This document shows, one piece after another, positions 14,899-22,171 of a stretch of DNA of 30,753 nt (positions are counted from its first letter, which is position 1; each line of letters begins with the position of its first letter). The notes under the pieces were generated by a model. That model made no database searches and had not been told where the DNA came from. It saw only the letters and a program-made list of their open reading frames with translations. The DNA lies in NCBI GenBank assembly GCA_050696075.1, contig JBOGUF010000049.1:1-30753 (forward strand). Direction: 5' to 3'. The position numbers and the translations under genes were made by a program. The DNA is from JBOGUF01 sp050696075 (GTDB taxonomy: Bacteria > Chloroflexota > Chloroflexia > Thermomicrobiales > UBA6265).

Positions 14899-16047
14899 AT
14901 GAGAACGGGCCTTGAAGTACTTCTCGCCAGCGGACTATCCCAAATCGCCGGCCAACGTGCCGGCCTCATCACCAACCACACCGGCCTCGACCGAACCCTG
15001 CGACGGAATGTGGATCTCTTGCGAGACCATAGCGACGTCACGCTCGTCGCACTCTTCAGCCCCGAGCACGGGTTATGGGGAGAGATTCAAGCCGGGGTCC
15101 ACGTCGACGGCCAGACCGACGCCCGAACGGGTCTGCCTGTCTACAGCCTGTATGGGGAGACTCATCAACCGACACCGGCGATGCTGCACGGTCTCGACTT
15201 GCTGATCTTCGACATCCAGGATTTGGGCGTGCGCTTCGCCACCCGGCTCTCGATCATGGTCGGGGCGCAGGAAGCCGCCGCGCGGGCGGACATCGCCTTC
15301 CTCGTCCTCGACCGGCCCAACCCGATCTCCGGTCTTCACGTCGAAGGCCCCCTGCTCGATCCAGCCTTTACCTCGCTCGTTGGCTGCCATCCGATCCCGC
15401 TCCGGCACGGGATGACCCTGGGCGAGCTTGCCCGCCTGGTTGCCGCCGAGCGCGGCTGGCCGGCGCCCAGCGTCGTCCCGATGGAAGGCTGGCAGCGCGG
15501 CCACTGGTTCGACCAGACCGGCTTTCCCTGGGCGCCGCCTTCCCCCAACCTGCCGACACTCGACTCCCTCACGGTCTACCCCGGCGCCTGCCTGATCGAG
15601 GGCACCAATCTCTCCGAGGGGCGCGGCGCCACCCGCCCCTTCGAGTACGCCGGCGCGCCTTGGATCGATCCTTTCGCTCTCGCCGCGGAGCTGACGCGGC
15701 GGCGGATTCCAGGCGTCGCCTTCCGCCCCGCGTACTTCACGCCGGTTTTCTCCAAACACGCCGGAACGGTTTGCGGCGGCGTGCAGATCCACGTCATCGA
15801 CCGCGACGCCGCCCGCCCGGTGGCGATGGGCGTCCATCTGCTGCACGCGCTGCACCACCTGAGCGACGGCGCACTCGAATGGCGCGTCCGCGCGGACGGG
15901 CGCTACGCGATCGACCTGCTCTATGGCAGCGACCGGCTACGAATAGCCATCGCTCGCGGGGCGGTCATCACGGACGTGCTGGCCGAGGCGGACGAGCAGG
16001 CATTCGCCTTCGGGGACCGACGGAGCGGACTTCTGCTCTACGCGTAG
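14899..16047 (+). CDS. NamZ-like (DUF1343) exo-beta-N-acetylmuramidase, copy 2
   Basis: A 382-residue paralogue of copy 1, identical at somewhat more than half of the positions by eye. It keeps GLITNHTGLDR, SPEHGLWGEIQAG (Glu56), VYSLYGE, LDRPNP, HPIPLRHGMTLGELA, CLIEGTNLSEGRGATRPFE and YFTPVFSKHAG. Differences cluster in the C-terminal third and at the GPEHG motif (SPEHG here), which may reflect a different chain length or peptide substituent. There is no signal peptide. It ends 8 nt before the convergent gamma-glutamyltransferase-like gene. Only a weak ribosome site (GGTGGG) precedes the ATG. Confidence 0.87.
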   Translation: MRTGLEVLLASGLSQIAGQRAGLITNHTGLDRTLRRNVDLLRDHSDVTLVALFSPEHGLWGEIQAGVHVDGQTDARTGLPVYSLYGETHQPTPAMLHGLDLLIFDIQDLGVRFATRLSIMVGAQEAAARADIAFLVLDRPNPISGLHVEGPLLDPAFTSLVGCHPIPLRHGMTLGELARLVAAERGWPAPSVVPMEGWQRGHWFDQTGFPWAPPSPNLPTLDSLTVYPGACLIEGTNLSEGRGATRPFEYAGAPWIDPFALAAELTRRRIPGVAFRPAYFTPVFSKHAGTVCGGVQIHVIDRDAARPVAMGVHLLHALHHLSDGALEWRVRADGRYAIDLLYGSDRLRIAIARGAVITDVLAEADEQAFAFGDRRSGLLLYA

Positions 16048-16055
16048 GCGTCGAA

Positions 16056-17696
16056 TCAGCGCCCAGCCGCCAACCCTTCCACTCGCGGATCAGTTCCGCT
16101 CACGAGCACGCCGGTGCGCGGGTCGCGCGCGATGACCTGGGCCGCGCCACCGCCCTGCCACGGTCCCAAGCATCGCACCCGATGGCCACGGGCTTCGAGA
16201 CCCGCGACGACGTCATCGCCGATTCGGTCCTCCACCTGGAGCTCGAAGGCGTCGGCGATCGTGCTCGGATCGGCGCCTGGCCAGTTCCGCCAGCGGGGGG
16301 CGTCGATCGCCGCCTGGACATCGAGGCCACCGTCGATCAGGGCGGTGATCACTTGCAGGTTCCACGGCGGTTGAGCGTCGCCCCCCGGCGTGCCACCGAC
16401 GAGCACCGGGAGACCGTCCGCATCCGCGATCAGGTAGCAGTTGAGCGTGTGCATTGGCTTCTTGCCGGGCGCGTAGACGTTCGGGTGCCCCGGTTCGAGG
16501 CTGAACCCATGACCGACGCGGTTGTTGAGCACGATGCCGGTCTCCTCGACCACCAAGCCGCTGCCGAAGTTGCTGGCGACGGACTGGATCAGCGAGACCA
16601 TCATCCCGCTTCGATCTGCCACCGCCAGGAAGGTCGTGTCGCCGTCGCGGTATTCCCCGGCCGGCACCATCTCGGCCGCACGCTCGGGGTCGATGCGCGC
16701 GTACCGCTCGGCCGCCCATTCCTTCGACAGCAAACGGTCCAGGGGTATTGGCACGAAGGCGGAGTCGCCCGCGTACCGCACGCGATCGGCGTACGCCAAC
16801 TTCTTCGCTTCGGCCAGGAGGTGGATACCGGCTGCCGTAAATGGCCCGATCGCGGCCAGATCCACATACTCGGCGATGTTGAGCATCTCCAACAGGAGCA
16901 GTCCCTGGGTCGGCAGGCCGGTCTGCAAGACCGTGTAGCCGCGGTAAGTGGTCCGCAAGGGCGCCGCGATTACCGTTTCATGATCGGCCAGGTCGTCCAC
17001 GGCGAGCGCGCCGCCGTTTGCCGCCATGAACGCGGCGATGCGGCGCGCGATCTCGCCGCGGTAGAAGGCGTCCCGCCCGCCGGCGGCAAGCTGGCGCAAC
17101 GTCCAGGCAAGTTCCGGCTGGCGCAGGACGGCCCCGGCGAACGGCATCGGGCCGCCCGGCAGGAAAACGGCCGCCGAGGATGGGAAGCGCGTCAGTAGGT
17201 CGCGACTCTCCGCGATGGCCCGCGCCCCGCCGACTGTCAGCGGGAAGCCGTCGTTAGCATAGGCAATCGCCCGTTCCGCCAGCAGGGCAAACGGTCGCGT
17301 GCCGAAACGCTCCAGGAGCGCGAAGTAGGCGTCGACCATGCCCGGCACGCCGACCGAGAGCGGTCCCCGGTGGGGCATCACGCGCCCGCCGGCGTCGCCG
17401 CGGGCGCGCATCAGGTCGATGCTCGCGCCGCGCGGGGCGATGCCGCTGCCATGGATCGCCAGCGATTGGCCGCCATTCAGACCCGGCGCGTGGACGATGG
17501 CGAAGAGGTCGCCGCCGAGTCCACACATCTCCGGCATGACGACGGCGGCGACCAACCCGGCGGCGACAGCCGCGTCGACCGCGTTGCCGCCGCGCTCCAG
17601 GATGGCAACACCGGCTTGAGTTACCAGCGGATGGGCGGCGGCGACCATGCCACCCTCGGCGAAGACCGGCGCGTCGCGGCGACGCGGCCAGCGCAT
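16056..17696 (-). CDS. Gamma-glutamyltransferase-family Ntn-hydrolase
   Basis: A 546-residue member of the self-processing gamma-glutamyltransferase family, which cleaves gamma-glutamyl amide bonds. The N-terminal core GGNAVDAAVAAGLVAAVVMPEMCGLGGD (about 36-63) is standard. The processing site is DTTFLAVAD, with Thr354 at the position of the nucleophile that starts the small subunit. Small-subunit motifs follow: VSLIQSVASNFGSGLVV, NNRVGHGFSL, GKKPMHTLN and VGGTPGGDAQPPWNLQVI. The ATG at 17696 is chosen because homology begins soon after; longer frames reach into the operator. No signal peptide is visible, although many family members are exported. Divergent from the peptide importer across site 2. 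Muropeptide stems contain a D-gamma-Glu linkage, which makes a role on cell-wall peptides attractive but unproven; glutathione-type substrates are the alternative. Confidence 0.88.
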   Translation of the reverse strand: MRWPRRRDAPVFAEGGMVAAAHPLVTQAGVAILERGGNAVDAAVAAGLVAAVVMPEMCGLGGDLFAIVHAPGLNGGQSLAIHGSGIAPRGASIDLMRARGDAGGRVMPHRGPLSVGVPGMVDAYFALLERFGTRPFALLAERAIAYANDGFPLTVGGARAIAESRDLLTRFPSSAAVFLPGGPMPFAGAVLRQPELAWTLRQLAAGGRDAFYRGEIARRIAAFMAANGGALAVDDLADHETVIAAPLRTTYRGYTVLQTGLPTQGLLLLEMLNIAEYVDLAAIGPFTAAGIHLLAEAKKLAYADRVRYAGDSAFVPIPLDRLLSKEWAAERYARIDPERAAEMVPAGEYRDGDTTFLAVADRSGMMVSLIQSVASNFGSGLVVEETGIVLNNRVGHGFSLEPGHPNVYAPGKKPMHTLNCYLIADADGLPVLVGGTPGGDAQPPWNLQVITALIDGGLDVQAAIDAPRWRNWPGADPSTIADAFELQVEDRIGDDVVAGLEARGHRVRCLGPWQGGGAAQVIARDPRTGVLVSGTDPRVEGLAAGR

Positions 17697-17757
17697 CTCG
17701 ATCTGTTGTTCACCTGGGAAACCGAGTGGCAAGAGTGCATCTCCACGGGGAAGCCGG

Positions 17758-17805
17758 TTGACAGGTCCCACTGCCATTTGTATGGTTATCCTATCTTTAG
17801 GACAT
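17758..17805 (+). promoter_or_regulatory. Promoter-operator site 2 (peptide importer), shared with site 1
   Basis: TTGACA (17758-17763), 17 nt, TATGGT (17781-17786), then TATCCTATCTTTAGGACAT. Bases 17775-17805 are identical to site 1 although the flanking genes are unrelated. The dyad TCCTA-TCTT-TAGGA covers the likely transcription start. It lies between the divergent gamma-glutamyltransferase and peptide-binding-protein genes and probably serves the GntR regulator. Confidence 0.72.
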
Positions 17806-17860
17806 TCCCAGGTCAATCGCGCGGCTGTCGTTACCGTTTCATCCGATAGGAGGTTCTGGC

Positions 17861-19486
17861 ATGACCCGGATCAGCGAGGCGACGCTCAATCGCCGGACAT
17901 TCTTTACCGGCTCCCTGGCCGCCGGCGCGGCGGCAACGATCGGCGCCAGCGCGACGAGCGCGGCGCCCGCCGCGCAGGACGGCGGCGGCGAGTTGATCTA
18001 CGCTCAGAACATGCCGATCACCACCCCCGACCCGGTCAATCCGCAGACCTACCCGGCCGCCTACGAAGCGAACTACACGATCTACCGCAACCTCGTCACC
18101 TTCGACCGCGACCTCGCCATCGTGCCCGACCTCGCCGAGTCGTGGGAACGCTCCGAGGACGGCCTGACCTGGACCTTCACCCTGCGCCAGGGCGTCACCT
18201 TCCACGACGGCACGCCCTTCAACGCCCAGGCGGTGGCGGCCCACATCGCCCGCATCCAGGATCCCGAAACCGCCTCGCCCAACGCCAACCTCTGGGCCCA
18301 CGTCACCGGCGTCGAGGTGGTCGACGACGCCACGATCCAGCTCATCACCGAGCAACCCTTTGGCGCGATGCTCAACTACCTCGCCCACGGCTCCGGCGGG
18401 ATTGAAAGCCCGACCGCGGTCGAGCAGTACGGCGCCGAGTACGCCCAGCATCCGACCGGGACCGGACCGTACCAGGTCGAATCCTTCAGCCCCGGCACGG
18501 AGTTGGTGCTGACCCGCTTCGACGACTTCTACGGCGGTCCGCCACCGCTCGACAAGATCACGATGCGGGCCGTGCCGGAGGTCGGCTCCCGCGTCCTGCT
18601 GCTCGATGCCGGGGAGGCGCACGTCGCCAACGACATCCCGCCGGAGGAAGCGGACCGCCTCGCCAGCGGCGACGCGACGCGGTTGCTGCGCCAGGCCGGA
18701 CTGCGCACCTTCTGGATGGAGTTCAATCTCAACCGGGAAATCTTCCAGGACGTCAACGTGCGCCGGGCGCTCAACCACGCGGTCAACACCCAGAGCATCG
18801 TCGACAACCTCTTCCTCGGCTACGCCACCGCCCTCGACTCTCCCGCCGCGCCCTCGATCCAGGGCCACGCGGCGGCCGGCGCGTACGCCTACGACCCCGA
18901 GCTGGCGACGCGGATGCTGACCGAGGCAGGTTGGACCCCCGGCGACGACGGCATCCTGCACAAAGACGGCGTGCCGATGAGCTTCACCATCAACACCGCC
19001 GAAGGGGAGTACCCGAAGGACATCCAGGTGGTCGAAGCGGTCCAGGCGGATCTGCGGGCGGTCGGCTGCGACGTCGAGATCTGGAAGGTCGAGGCGGCGG
19101 CGCGGTGGGACTACCTGCGCCTGCCGATCGCCGAGGCCGAGTACGACATGGTCCTGTTCGGCTTCAACCCGTCGAACGGCGACCTCGGCTACCATCTCAA
19201 CTCCCTTTTCCGGACCAACACCGACCAGAGCGCGGCGCCGGACGTCTGGAACCTGATGTGGTACAGCAACCCGGAAGTCGACAAGCTCCTCACCGAAGCC
19301 GACCGCACCGTCGACGAGGCGGCCCGCGCCGATCTCCTCGGTCAGACCCAGCAACTGATCTGGGACGACGCCCCGATGATCTGGCTCTACGCCCCCGATC
19401 TCCTCGTCGGCACGACCAAGGACGTGACCGACGTCTACATCTGGCCGACCATCTTCACCGTCGTCCGCGACGCGACGCTGGGTTAG
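17861..19486 (+). CDS. Peptide ABC importer, substrate-binding protein (SBP_bac_5, Tat-exported)
   Basis: A 541-residue Dpp/Opp-type binding protein. A twin-arginine signal is at the start: NRRTFFTGSLAAGAAATIGA (10-29), with a cleavage region near APAAQ. Core motifs are ITTPDPVNPQTYPAAYEANY, LVTFDRDLAIVPDLAESWERSEDGLTWTF (written in part), RQGVTFHDGTPFNAQ and GTGPYQVESFSPGTELVLTR. The ATG at 17861 follows AGGAGG. Related binding proteins (MppA, some OppA/DppA) carry murein peptides as well as ordinary peptides. It is driven by the same promoter-operator as gntR. The 7-bp repeat array follows directly after its stop. Confidence 0.9.
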   Translation: MTRISEATLNRRTFFTGSLAAGAAATIGASATSAAPAAQDGGGELIYAQNMPITTPDPVNPQTYPAAYEANYTIYRNLVTFDRDLAIVPDLAESWERSEDGLTWTFTLRQGVTFHDGTPFNAQAVAAHIARIQDPETASPNANLWAHVTGVEVVDDATIQLITEQPFGAMLNYLAHGSGGIESPTAVEQYGAEYAQHPTGTGPYQVESFSPGTELVLTRFDDFYGGPPPLDKITMRAVPEVGSRVLLLDAGEAHVANDIPPEEADRLASGDATRLLRQAGLRTFWMEFNLNREIFQDVNVRRALNHAVNTQSIVDNLFLGYATALDSPAAPSIQGHAAAGAYAYDPELATRMLTEAGWTPGDDGILHKDGVPMSFTINTAEGEYPKDIQVVEAVQADLRAVGCDVEIWKVEAAARWDYLRLPIAEAEYDMVLFGFNPSNGDLGYHLNSLFRTNTDQSAAPDVWNLMWYSNPEVDKLLTEADRTVDEAARADLLGQTQQLIWDDAPMIWLYAPDLLVGTTKDVTDVYIWPTIFTVVRDATLG

Positions 19487-19500
19487 ACAAGCATTGCTGA

Positions 19501-19556
19501 CGGCTGACGGCTGACGGCTGACGGCTGACGGCTGACGGCTGACGGCTGACGGCTGA
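19501..19556. repeat. Eight perfect tandem copies of CGGCTGA
   Basis: Eight uninterrupted copies of the heptamer CGGCTGA, flanked by TGCTGA before and TAGCTGATGG after. The array fills almost the whole gap between the peptide-binding-protein stop (19486) and the permease ATG (19563). The permease ATG is itself part of a degenerate copy (GCTGATGG) and lacks a Shine-Dalgarno sequence. The array could change length by slippage. Confidence 0.9.
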
Positions 19557-19562
19557 TAGCTG

Positions 19563-20483
19563 ATGGCCTCCTACCTTCTCCGCCGCATCCTCCTTGCCGT
19601 CCCCACGATTTGGGTGGCGGTGACGCTGGTCTTCGTCATCTTCCGGCTGGTGCCGGGAGATCCGGCGCGGCTGGCGGCGGGCGAAACGGCGACCGAGGAG
19701 GTGGTCGAGCAAATCCGGCGCGAGATGGGGCTGGATCGGTCGCTGCCGCGCCAATACCTGACCTACGTGGGCGATCTGGCCCACGGCGACGTCGGCACGT
19801 CGCGGGTGTATCAACGGGGCGCGCTGGATCAGATCTGGGACCGGTTGCCGGCGACGTTGCTGCTGGGCGCGGCGGCGATGGGCATCGCGCTCGTCGTCGG
19901 GTTGGCGGCGGGCATCCTGGCCGCGGTCCGGCCTTACTCGTGGCTGGACCACCTGAGCATGGTTGCCGCTGTCAGCGGCATCTCGTTGCCCAGCTTCTGG
20001 TTGGGGTTGATGCTGATTATGCTCTTCGCCGTCTCGTTCGACTGGCTGCCGGTGGCCGGATTCGACGGACCGGCCTCGATCGTGCTGCCGGCCGTCACCC
20101 TGGCCGCCCACCAGATGGCGGTGATCGCCCGCATGACCCGATCGAGCATGCTCGGCATCCTCGGCCAGGACTACGTCCGTACGGCGCGGGCGAAGGGGCT
20201 CAAGGAGCGCGTCGTCACGCTGCGCCATGCCTTCCGCAACGCGCTGATCCCGACCGTCACCGTTGCCGGGTTGCAACTCGGCTATCTGCTCGGCGGCTCG
20301 CTCGTCGTGGAGACGGTCTTCGCCTGGCCGGGGCTGGGCCGGCTGATGATCGACTCGATCCAACTGCGAGATTACACCATGATCCAGGCGGTCGTCCTTG
20401 TCTATGCCGTCCTGATGCTGGCGGTCAATTTGGTCGTCGACGCGCTCTACGCGGTGCTCGACCCGCGGGTGCGCTATGGCTGA
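19563..20483 (+). CDS. Peptide ABC importer permease 1 (DppB type)
   Basis: A 306-residue permease with the DppB signature: YLLRRILLAVPTIWVAVTLV at the N-terminus, FRLVPGDPAR (about 25-34), six predicted membrane segments, and the conserved cytoplasmic loop YVRTARAKGLKERVVTLRHA (about 202-221). It ends with the typical YAVLDPRVRYG. Its ATG lies 6 nt after the CGGCTGA array with no visible ribosome site, so translation may depend on the upstream gene. It overlaps the next permease by 8 nt. Confidence 0.92.
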   Translation: MASYLLRRILLAVPTIWVAVTLVFVIFRLVPGDPARLAAGETATEEVVEQIRREMGLDRSLPRQYLTYVGDLAHGDVGTSRVYQRGALDQIWDRLPATLLLGAAAMGIALVVGLAAGILAAVRPYSWLDHLSMVAAVSGISLPSFWLGLMLIMLFAVSFDWLPVAGFDGPASIVLPAVTLAAHQMAVIARMTRSSMLGILGQDYVRTARAKGLKERVVTLRHAFRNALIPTVTVAGLQLGYLLGGSLVVETVFAWPGLGRLMIDSIQLRDYTMIQAVVLVYAVLMLAVNLVVDALYAVLDPRVRYG

Positions 20484-21402
20484 CGTCGGGCGGCGAGGCG
20501 GCGAGGCGGCAAGGCGGCAAGGGGCGTCGGATCTGGAGCGGGCGGCGACTGCTTCCCGTCAGCGGCGGGTGGCGGTGCGGCGGTTTTTGCGGCATCGGGC
20601 GGCGGTGGTGGGGGCTGGGATTGTCTTTGCGTTTGTGGTGTTCGCGGTCGGCGCGGCGGTCTGGACGCCGTACGACTCGGCGACGCCGGTGCTCGAACTG
20701 CGGCTGGGGCGGCCGTCGCTCGATCACCCATTTGGGACGGACGACGTCGGCCGGGACATTCTGACCCGGCTCGCCGTCGGCGCCCGCTATTCGTTGCTGA
20801 TGGGCGTGGCCGCGGTCGGGATCGCGGCCGGCATCGGCGTGCCAGCGGGGTTGGTCGCGGGGTACAAGGGCGGGTGGTGGGATGCCGGGGCGATGCGGGC
20901 CGTCGACGTGCTGATGACGCTGCCGAGCATCGTGCTCGCGGTCGCCATCGTCAGCGTGCTGGGCGCGGGGGTGGGCAGCGTCATCCTCGCCGTCGGGGTG
21001 ACTTCGATCCCAGGGTTCGCGCGGCTGGCGCGGGCGGTCGCGCTGACGTTGCGGGAGCAGGACTTCGTGGCGGCGGCGCGGGTGGTTGGCGCGAGCGACC
21101 GGCGCATCCTGGGCGTTCATCTGTTGCCGAACGCGCTGCCGCCACTGATCGTGCAGGCTTCGCTCGGCGTCGGCGGCACGATTCTGATCGCCTCCGCGCT
21201 CGGTTTCCTCGGCTTGGGTGTCCAGCCGCCGACCCCGGAATGGGGCGCCATGCTCAGCCGCGGCCGGACCTACATTTCGTCCGCCCCGCATTTGGTGTTG
21301 TGTCCGGGGGTGGCGATTGCGGTGCTGGTGTTGGGGTTCAACTTACTCGGCGATGGACTGCGGGACGCGCTTGATCCGCGGCTGCGCGGGATGACAGAGT
21401 GA
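20476..21402 (+). CDS. Peptide ABC importer permease 2 (DppC type)
   Basis: A 308-residue permease with DppC features: the membrane anchor after RRFLRHRAAVVGAGIVFAFV, the motif 'HPFGTDDVGRDILTRLAVGA', the cytoplasmic loop FVAAARVVGASDRRILGVHL (about 197-216), then LPNALPPLIV and a C-terminal NLLGDGLRDALDPRLRG. The N-terminal 15 or so residues come from four 8-bp repeats (20491-20522) and are Arg/Gly-rich; internal GTG codons near VAVRRFLRHRA could be the true start. No ATPase subunits (DppD/DppF) follow. Confidence 0.9.
   Translation: MADVGRRGGEAARRQGASDLERAATASRQRRVAVRRFLRHRAAVVGAGIVFAFVVFAVGAAVWTPYDSATPVLELRLGRPSLDHPFGTDDVGRDILTRLAVGARYSLLMGVAAVGIAAGIGVPAGLVAGYKGGWWDAGAMRAVDVLMTLPSIVLAVAIVSVLGAGVGSVILAVGVTSIPGFARLARAVALTLREQDFVAAARVVGASDRRILGVHLLPNALPPLIVQASLGVGGTILIASALGFLGLGVQPPTPEWGAMLSRGRTYISSAPHLVLCPGVAIAVLVLGFNLLGDGLRDALDPRLRGMTE
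20491..20522. repeat. Four tandem 8-bp units inside the DppC-like coding start
   Basis: Two copies of CGGCGAGG followed by two of CGGCAAGG, immediately after the ATG region of the second permease. The unit is not a multiple of three, so copy-number change would shift the frame of the N-terminus. Confidence 0.75.
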
Positions 21403-21466
21403 TGCCATTAGGTTAGCGCCTCGTTGAGAAGGTCACCAGCGCATTGTCTCTTCGCACTGATTGACA

Positions 21467-21519
21467 TTTGTGACATATTGACCGCACGTACTCCTGATGG
21501 CACACTTCGATGTCACAAA
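21467..21519. promoter_or_regulatory. 10-bp inverted repeat framing the ribosome site of the QueC-like module
   Basis: TTTGTGACAT (21467-21476) and ATGTCACAAA (21510-21519) are perfect reverse complements 33 nt apart. The right arm runs into the AAGGAGG ribosome site (21518-21524) of the next gene. A further TTGAC word lies on each side of the left arm. It may be a two-site operator or an mRNA stem that hides the ribosome site. Confidence 0.5.
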
Positions 21520-21530
21520 GGAGGTGGCGC

Positions 21531-22163
21531 GTGCCTGACCGTGATGTTTTCGATCGCACCGTGAGACCAGGTTGGCAGACGGCGGCTCGCCGGATGATTG
21601 GTGCGGCCGATGATCCAGATGCCCTGGTATCGGTCATTCGTGCGCTTGCAAACGAAGCCAAGAAGGTGGGATGTCCTGGTTTTGACCAGATTGTCGGCAT
21701 CGTGGTCGATGTGCTTCATCAGCCCGACTATCGAGCCGCACGGCAGCTTGCAAATCAGCGACTGGATCGAATTCGCCGCGAACAAGCCAGCGGTGTCGCC
21801 GAACAGGCAGTCAACGCCGCTAAGGGTCTTCTCGTCGACCGTGCGCCCTTTGCCTGGAGTTTGGGTAGGGTGGACGATGAGGCGAGGATTGACGTTGCGT
21901 CTCAGATTCTCGCAACGCTGGCAGATTATTGGATGTGTCCAACGAGACTGCTTGTAGAAATCATCGAACAGGGACAAGTGTCTTTCCAGGAGGTTAGAGC
22001 GAGGAGGGAGCGTGCGATGAAGATGCTGGTTTCCGCGCTTGAAACCCGGCGCTTGGCGGAACAATTGCTCGCCGATCCGAGCGGTGCTTTAGTCAAGAGA
22101 CCTCAAATCTCACGAGCGAAGCTGACCCAGGCAGAAATCCTCGTCACCGCCCTTACTGAGTAG
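21531..22163 (+). CDS. Unknown alpha-helical protein, partner of QueC-like protein
   Basis: A 210-residue soluble protein that I do not recognise. The GTG at 21531 is chosen because AAGGAGG (21518-21524) is ideally spaced; an ATG at 21510 precedes it in frame. The sequence looks mostly helical: ALVSVIRALANEAKKVGCPG, DQIVGIVVDVLHQPDYRAAR, AEQAVNAAKGLLVDRAP and ARRERAMKMLVSALETRRLA. There is no signal peptide, membrane segment or metal motif. It ends 8 nt before the QueC-like gene. Base composition is visibly A+T-richer than the flanking importer genes, suggesting acquisition. It occupies the place where QatB-type partners lie in Qat loci, but I see no similarity to QatB. Confidence 0.72.
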   Translation: MPDRDVFDRTVRPGWQTAARRMIGAADDPDALVSVIRALANEAKKVGCPGFDQIVGIVVDVLHQPDYRAARQLANQRLDRIRREQASGVAEQAVNAAKGLLVDRAPFAWSLGRVDDEARIDVASQILATLADYWMCPTRLLVEIIEQGQVSFQEVRARRERAMKMLVSALETRRLAEQLLADPSGALVKRPQISRAKLTQAEILVTALTE

Positions 22164-22171
22164 GGACTTGC

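Noticed and set aside
15075..17198. Long plus-strand open frame (over 700 codons) across namZ copy 2 and the gamma-glutamyltransferase gene
   Set aside because: Arg/Pro-rich composition with no family motifs; it is an alternate-frame and antisense shadow of two clear genes in GC-rich DNA.
17831..19354. Minus-strand open frame of about 500 codons opposite the peptide-binding protein
   Set aside because: Antisense shadow; the plus strand encodes a complete SBP_bac_5 protein with Tat signal and ribosome site.
19501..19556. Possible CRISPR array or origin iterons
   Set aside because: The repeat unit is 7 bp with no spacers and no cas or replication genes nearby; it is a simple tandem repeat.
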